64,000 bases of DNA from positions 4,030,001-4,094,000 of the forward strand of contig OY755181.1 of assembly GCA_963576735.1 (NCBI GenBank), written 5' to 3'. The position numbers were made by a program, and so were the translations under genes. This document shows positions 62,791-64,000 of this stretch, piece after piece; the stretch's first letter is position 1; every line of letters starts with the position of its first letter. The notes under the pieces were generated by a model. It was given only the letters and a program-made list of their open reading frames with translations, did not search any database and was not told where the DNA came from. The stretch comes from Bedellia somnulentella (Eukaryota; Arthropoda; Insecta; Lepidoptera; Bedelliidae).

Positions 62791-62837
62791 TTATACCTAG
62801 GCTGAAATTACAATCTCACTCATACTGTTACTATTTT

Positions 62838-63087
62838 GCTGTGTAGTGTCGGCATAGAATAACACTACCCCATTTCTTCCGGTGGGTGTACGTAAGAGGC
62901 GACTAACAGATTTGGAGCTTTTAAGGTATTTTTGGGCGATGTGGTTGGAGGCCCATCACCGAAAACCTTTATTTTACCATCTTTTCCCCACTAAAAATTC
63001 CAAACGTGGCTCAGGAATTTCCAATTCCTTAGCTCTGGCTACCCTTTCTAGGGATTTATAGCCGTGAGCATATGTATGTATGTATGT
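62838..63087 (+). mobile_element. SINE-A (A1), full length
   Basis: 'gctgtgtagtgtcggcatag' to 'tatagccgtgagcatatg' and (ATGT)n. Confidence 0.93.
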
Positions 63088-63350
63088 TTGTAACTATTTT
63101 CTGTAGGGTAAATTTTTTTTCAATTTAAAATATATTTATTCCGTAAAAAATTCAAAGATAAAAGCATTGATCAGACAAAACCGATCAAAGAGGATATTGA
63201 AAAATTCAAATTACCTTTCTCCATATTTTCTACAAAACATTGTTAATCTAGACTTTATCCGCGTAGCTGGTCTTGATTTCGTAGAAGGCCTTAATTTAAA
63301 ATACAATGATAAAAAGGCTTTGGTATATATTGTAGCATTTTGATTTTATA

Positions 63351-63488
63351 ACATAACATAACAAAACATAAACGTTCACGCCGAATATCCCCGAAGGGGT
63401 TGGCAGAGGTACTAATACTTCTGAACATCACGTGACTTTGTCACCTGGTGTTCACAGTACCCACGTTTTGGATGGACAGTGTACTCAC
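63351..63488 (-). mobile_element. SINE-B (B2), 5'-truncated with 12-bp TSD
   Basis: 'tttgattttata' flanks at 63339-63350 and 63489-63500. The insert runs from the (ACATA) tail to 'gacagtgtactcac'. Confidence 0.93.
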
Positions 63489-63500
63489 TTTGATTTTATA

Positions 63501-64000
63501 TGCTGATATTATAAAGCTAACGAATATTTTGGTTTGTGCGAAACCAATGAGAAAAAAATATTCAATTTTAGACACCTACATTATGAGAACGGTTTTTTAT
63601 AATCACGCTCAAACCAAATTGAGCAGAGTAGCAATGATAAATATTGAACAATTGAGACCTTCCATTAGACAACTTTACCTTTACGCATTCATATATTGTC
63701 AGTTTTTTTTCCTATTTGTCCCTCGGGAATATGTACAAGCACACATCATTATTATGTAGAAACTAAGATTCAGCAATTTGTTAATGTATATAAACCGCTT
63801 TATTAGTCATTTAAGTTTAGTTCAATACAAGAAATCATACCATACTCTTGTCGTTTTATTAACAAAATGTAATATCAAGTATCTTGTACAGGACACAAGA
63901 CCTTGTACACAGATAGTAAATCAAATTTAAAGTTGCAAGGGTCAAATAAAATAAATCATATAGGTAAAAAAGAAATCTTTTTAAAATTAAGGTGCGAAGA
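63501..64000. other. AT-rich stretch to the window end
   Basis: No recognised gene or element. The frame 63448-63759 starts inside the SINE-B and shows no domain. Confidence 0.4.

Overview
The window reads as nuclear DNA of an insect, almost certainly a moth or butterfly. It is AT-rich. It is crowded with tRNA-headed SINEs carrying the 'gtttcctcacgatgttttcc' core that I know from lepidopteran genomes, and it holds other repeats I associate with Lepidoptera: the 'ttttttgaagtcggtt' repeat, the 'ggctacggaaccct' DNA element, and Helitron ends of the form A|TC...CTAG|T. There is nothing bacterial: no operons and no ribosome binding sites. One assembly gap of 200 Ns lies at 579-778. I cannot name the species.

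Host genes are few. The clearest is the 3' end of a plus-strand gene. A 202-bp exon (3390-3591) encodes an immunoglobulin-type segment most like the Beaten-path family. A matching phase-1 terminal exon (8477-8571) encodes a short hydrophobic, GPI-signal-like C-terminus and is followed by an AATAAA signal. The 4.9-kb intron between them holds Helitron, SINE and RTE debris. Elsewhere I see a dead first exon of a THAP zinc-finger gene (54252-54335) and one unexplained 101-codon ORF (50156-50461). The rest is intergenic, or intron of genes whose exons lie outside.

Two LINE types are present. (1) A CR1/Jockey-group element on the minus strand (about 24400 down to 19991) has both ORFs open: a zinc-finger/coiled-coil ORF1 and an endonuclease-reverse transcriptase ORF2, with a (TAAA)n tail. 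(2) An RTE-type element has a 1.8-kb 5'-truncated copy at 55181-56957 (one stop, one frameshift) plus at least six 3' fragments, all ending in (ATGT)n.

Short elements dominate the rest. I use local names. SINE-A is about 250 bp, with 3' end '...gccgtgagtatatgtatg'. SINE-B is tRNA-headed with the lepidopteran core and tail (ATGTT)n. SINE-C has a tRNA-like centre and the end '...gtcaaaaaacattaaatt'. SINE-D and SINE-E are further tRNA-headed families. The 3' ends of SINE-A and SINE-B both resemble the 3' end of the RTE, so the RTE machinery probably moves them. Many copies have clean 9-13 bp target-site duplications (TSDs), which fix their borders.

The most unusual material is: a set of SINE-C copies built as inverted dimers that share one left border, two of them with TSDs; a near-perfect GC-rich hairpin with 223/224-nt arms (42343-42810) just beside one of those dimers; and a tandem pair of GC-rich, TATA-containing promoter-like units (32674-33563).
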